NCBI GenBank assembly: GCA_002497895.1
Contig: DAFD01000091.1
Coordinates: forward strand, 1 to 34,403
Direction of reading: 5' to 3'
Length of the DNA stretch: 34,403 nucleotides
DNA from: Euryarchaeota archaeon UBA175
GTDB lineage: Archaea > Thermoplasmatota > Poseidoniia > Poseidoniales > Thalassarchaeaceae
Below the pieces are notes generated by a model. That model was not told the origin of the DNA. It did not search any database and saw only the letters and a program-made list of their open reading frames with translations. Shown piece after piece: positions 33,526 to 34,403 of the stretch (within the stretch, counting starts at the first letter, position 1; each line of letters starts with the position of its first letter). A program made the position numbers and the translations under genes.

Positions 33526-33813
33526 TTGAGTGATGAAGACCCTATTAGATTTGGTGCGGAGTTTGGGCCCAAAAGAACTGAAAGAACCACGGGGGTCTCG
33601 TTATCCACATTCAAAAATCTAGTTTGGGTATCCAACATTGGAGGGTTAGTATTGGTTGCAATTGCCCTTGAGATGATGATAACAGGGCAATTCCTACTTG
33701 GGCTTGGTTGTATGATCGGAGGCGTTGCGATAGCTCTGTTCCCATCAAACTACGAGATAGTAGGAATGGATGAGGGATATCGTCCATCGGGAATCGAAGA
33801 GGAAGATCAATGA
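33526..33813 (+). CDS. small two-span membrane protein
   Basis: 95 residues, unrecognised. A charged N-terminus is followed by two hydrophobic helices (about 30-52 and 54-70) and an acidic C-terminus. Start TTG 33526 has AGGTGA four bases upstream. It sits between and overlaps or abuts the ferredoxin and alkyltransferase genes, so the three form one operon. Confidence 0.6.
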   Translation: MSDEDPIRFGAEFGPKRTERTTGVSLSTFKNLVWVSNIGGLVLVAIALEMMITGQFLLGLGCMIGGVAIALFPSNYEIVGMDEGYRPSGIEEEDQ

Positions 33814-34094
33814 AAATGGAAGGGACTTCCTTTCAGAAATTAGTCTGGATGGAATTACTTTCTATTCCTGAAGGAGAGGTAAGAACATACAAGCAGGTTG
33901 CTGTTGCCATAGGTAAACCGAACTCATCCAGAGCTGTTGCGAATGCCTGTGCTGCGAATCCATATTCCCCAGCAGTCCCGTGCCACAGGGTAATACGTTC
34001 AGATGGAAGAATAGGGGGATACTCTGGCAATGGAGGAACCGAAGGAAAGCACATGATGCTTGAACAAGAGGGTTTTCTCGCTACTCAGAAATAA
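33810..34094 (+). CDS. ogt: methylated-DNA--protein-cysteine methyltransferase domain (Ogt/MGMT), short form
   Basis: 94 residues comprising only the C-terminal DNA-binding/active-site domain. F-Q-K-L-V-W, G-E-V-R-T-Y-K-Q-V-A, S-S-R-A-V-A-N-A, the active site P-C-H-R-V-I and G-G-Y-S-G are all present. The Cys accepts the alkyl group from O6-alkylguanine in a suicide reaction. The variable N-terminal domain of full-length Ogt (about 150-170 aa) is absent, as in several compact archaeal or alkyltransferase-like proteins; because Cys is kept it should be active. ATG overlaps the previous stop (ATGA). Confidence 0.92.
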   Translation: MKMEGTSFQKLVWMELLSIPEGEVRTYKQVAVAIGKPNSSRAVANACAANPYSPAVPCHRVIRSDGRIGGYSGNGGTEGKHMMLEQEGFLATQK

Positions 34095-34186
34095 ATAATA
34101 AAAATTGCCAGAGATGCCAGAGATGCGATGGCCCAGACCATGAGATAAGTAGACTGCTTCAATTCACCATCGTTTGGCTCGACCAT
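34085..34186 (-). CDS. 33-residue single-span membrane peptide
   Basis: ATG 34186 to TGA 34085 encodes M-V-E-P-N-D-G-E-L-K-Q-S-T-Y, then one hydrophobic helix of 19 residues ending in Y-F. Such tiny one-helix proteins accompany membrane complexes. It lies 52 bases downstream of the partial membrane-protein gene on the same strand and overlaps the alkyltransferase 3' end by ten bases. No Shine-Dalgarno is evident, so the call is tentative. Confidence 0.4.
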   Translation of the reverse strand: MVEPNDGELKQSTYLMVWAIASLASLAIFIIYF

Positions 34187-34238
34187 GAATAACCCAAGAT
34201 AGATTTGAATGTAAATATAACGCGTCCGCAGCCTTTAA

Positions 34239-34403
34239 TCAAATCAAAGGCAGCAATATCATCAGGGCCGCTAGAGGGATCAGAACCATAGTAGCGTTGT
34301 CGTCTATGTACTTCAGAGAAGGCACTTCGCCTAAAACGGTAAGAGGGGCCAATAGTATTGATATTACCAGAGGCGTTCCAATCCAGAAGTGACATCCGAT
34401 CCA
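34239..34403 (-). CDS. C-terminal fragment of a membrane protein running off the window
   Basis: The minus-strand frame is open from the last base of the window to TGA at 34239. The 54 visible residues contain two hydrophobic helices: W-I-G-T-P-L-V-I-S-I-L-L-A-P-L and M-V-L-I-P-L-A-A-L-M-I-L-L-P-L. They are separated by a loop with E-V-P-S-L-K-Y-I-D-D-N. This frame fits a membrane protein better than the other open minus-strand frame here, which lacks any hydrophobic pattern. The family is not recognised. Confidence 0.5.
   Translation of the reverse strand, partial: WIGCHFWIGTPLVISILLAPLTVLGEVPSLKYIDDNATMVLIPLAALMILLPLI

Noticed and set aside
34159..34395. 78-residue open frame on the minus strand at the right end
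   Set aside because: No hydrophobic or domain pattern; it overlaps the frame with two clear membrane helices (34239-34403), which fits better.
1..34403. CRISPR arrays, insertion sequences, integrases or attachment sites
   Set aside because: No spaced direct repeats, transposase motifs or integrase genes were seen on either strand; the flanking compositional change alone does not show a mobile element.

Overview
The window reads as one stretch of an archaeal chromosome. The evidence is a complete archaeal RNA polymerase cluster (rpoH, fused rpoB, split rpoA1/rpoA2, then ribosomal L30e), ribosomal protein eS1, a COG1325-type RNA-binding protein, an RNase P Pop5-like protein, archaeal-style TATA elements and a tRNA-Lys without an encoded CCA. 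Gene content and moderate GC fit a marine Thermoplasmatota archaeon (Poseidoniales/MGII or a relative). That placement is inference; no 16S gene is present.

Layout, left to right. (1) 1-405: the 3' end of an MscS-type channel. (2) 402-2936, minus: eS1 with a C-terminal SAP domain, an MTA/purine nucleoside phosphorylase-like enzyme, a small membrane protein and a MazG-like pyrophosphohydrolase. (3) 3077-4936, plus: COG1325 protein, 7Fe ferredoxin, PdxS. (4) 4959-13256: four long coiled-coil proteins (one minus, three in a plus operon) flank a minus operon of a secreted-type membrane protein with cytoplasmic zinc ribbons, a DtxR-family metalloregulator and a polytopic membrane protein. A perfect 19-bp inverted repeat lies between the divergent units. 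(5) 13234-23670, minus: tRNA-Lys, rpoH-rpoB-rpoA1-rpoA2-rpl30e and an unrecognised protein. (6) 23827-27057: a methyltransferase-biotin ligase fusion, Pop5-like protein, a divergent FtsZ-like GTPase and a TPR protein. (7) 27048-32842, plus: a respiratory operon of anchored Reeler-like protein, small membrane protein, Rieske protein, cytochrome b6-type protein and a giant fusion of b6f subunit IV to an HdrD/GlpC-like iron-sulfur module. (8) 32846-34403: small membrane proteins, a two-cluster ferredoxin and an alkyltransferase, with different arginine codon use.

The main points of interest are these. RpoH and RpoA'' carry the same N-terminal helix-hairpin-helix-like domain, encoded in one operon. 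The subunit IV-HdrD fusion implies direct wiring between a quinol/Rieske complex and a cytoplasmic CCG-domain redox module. A methyltransferase of HemK2 type is fused to biotin ligase. The coiled-coil proteins form a paralog cluster. The palindrome upstream of the DtxR operon is a good candidate for autoregulation.
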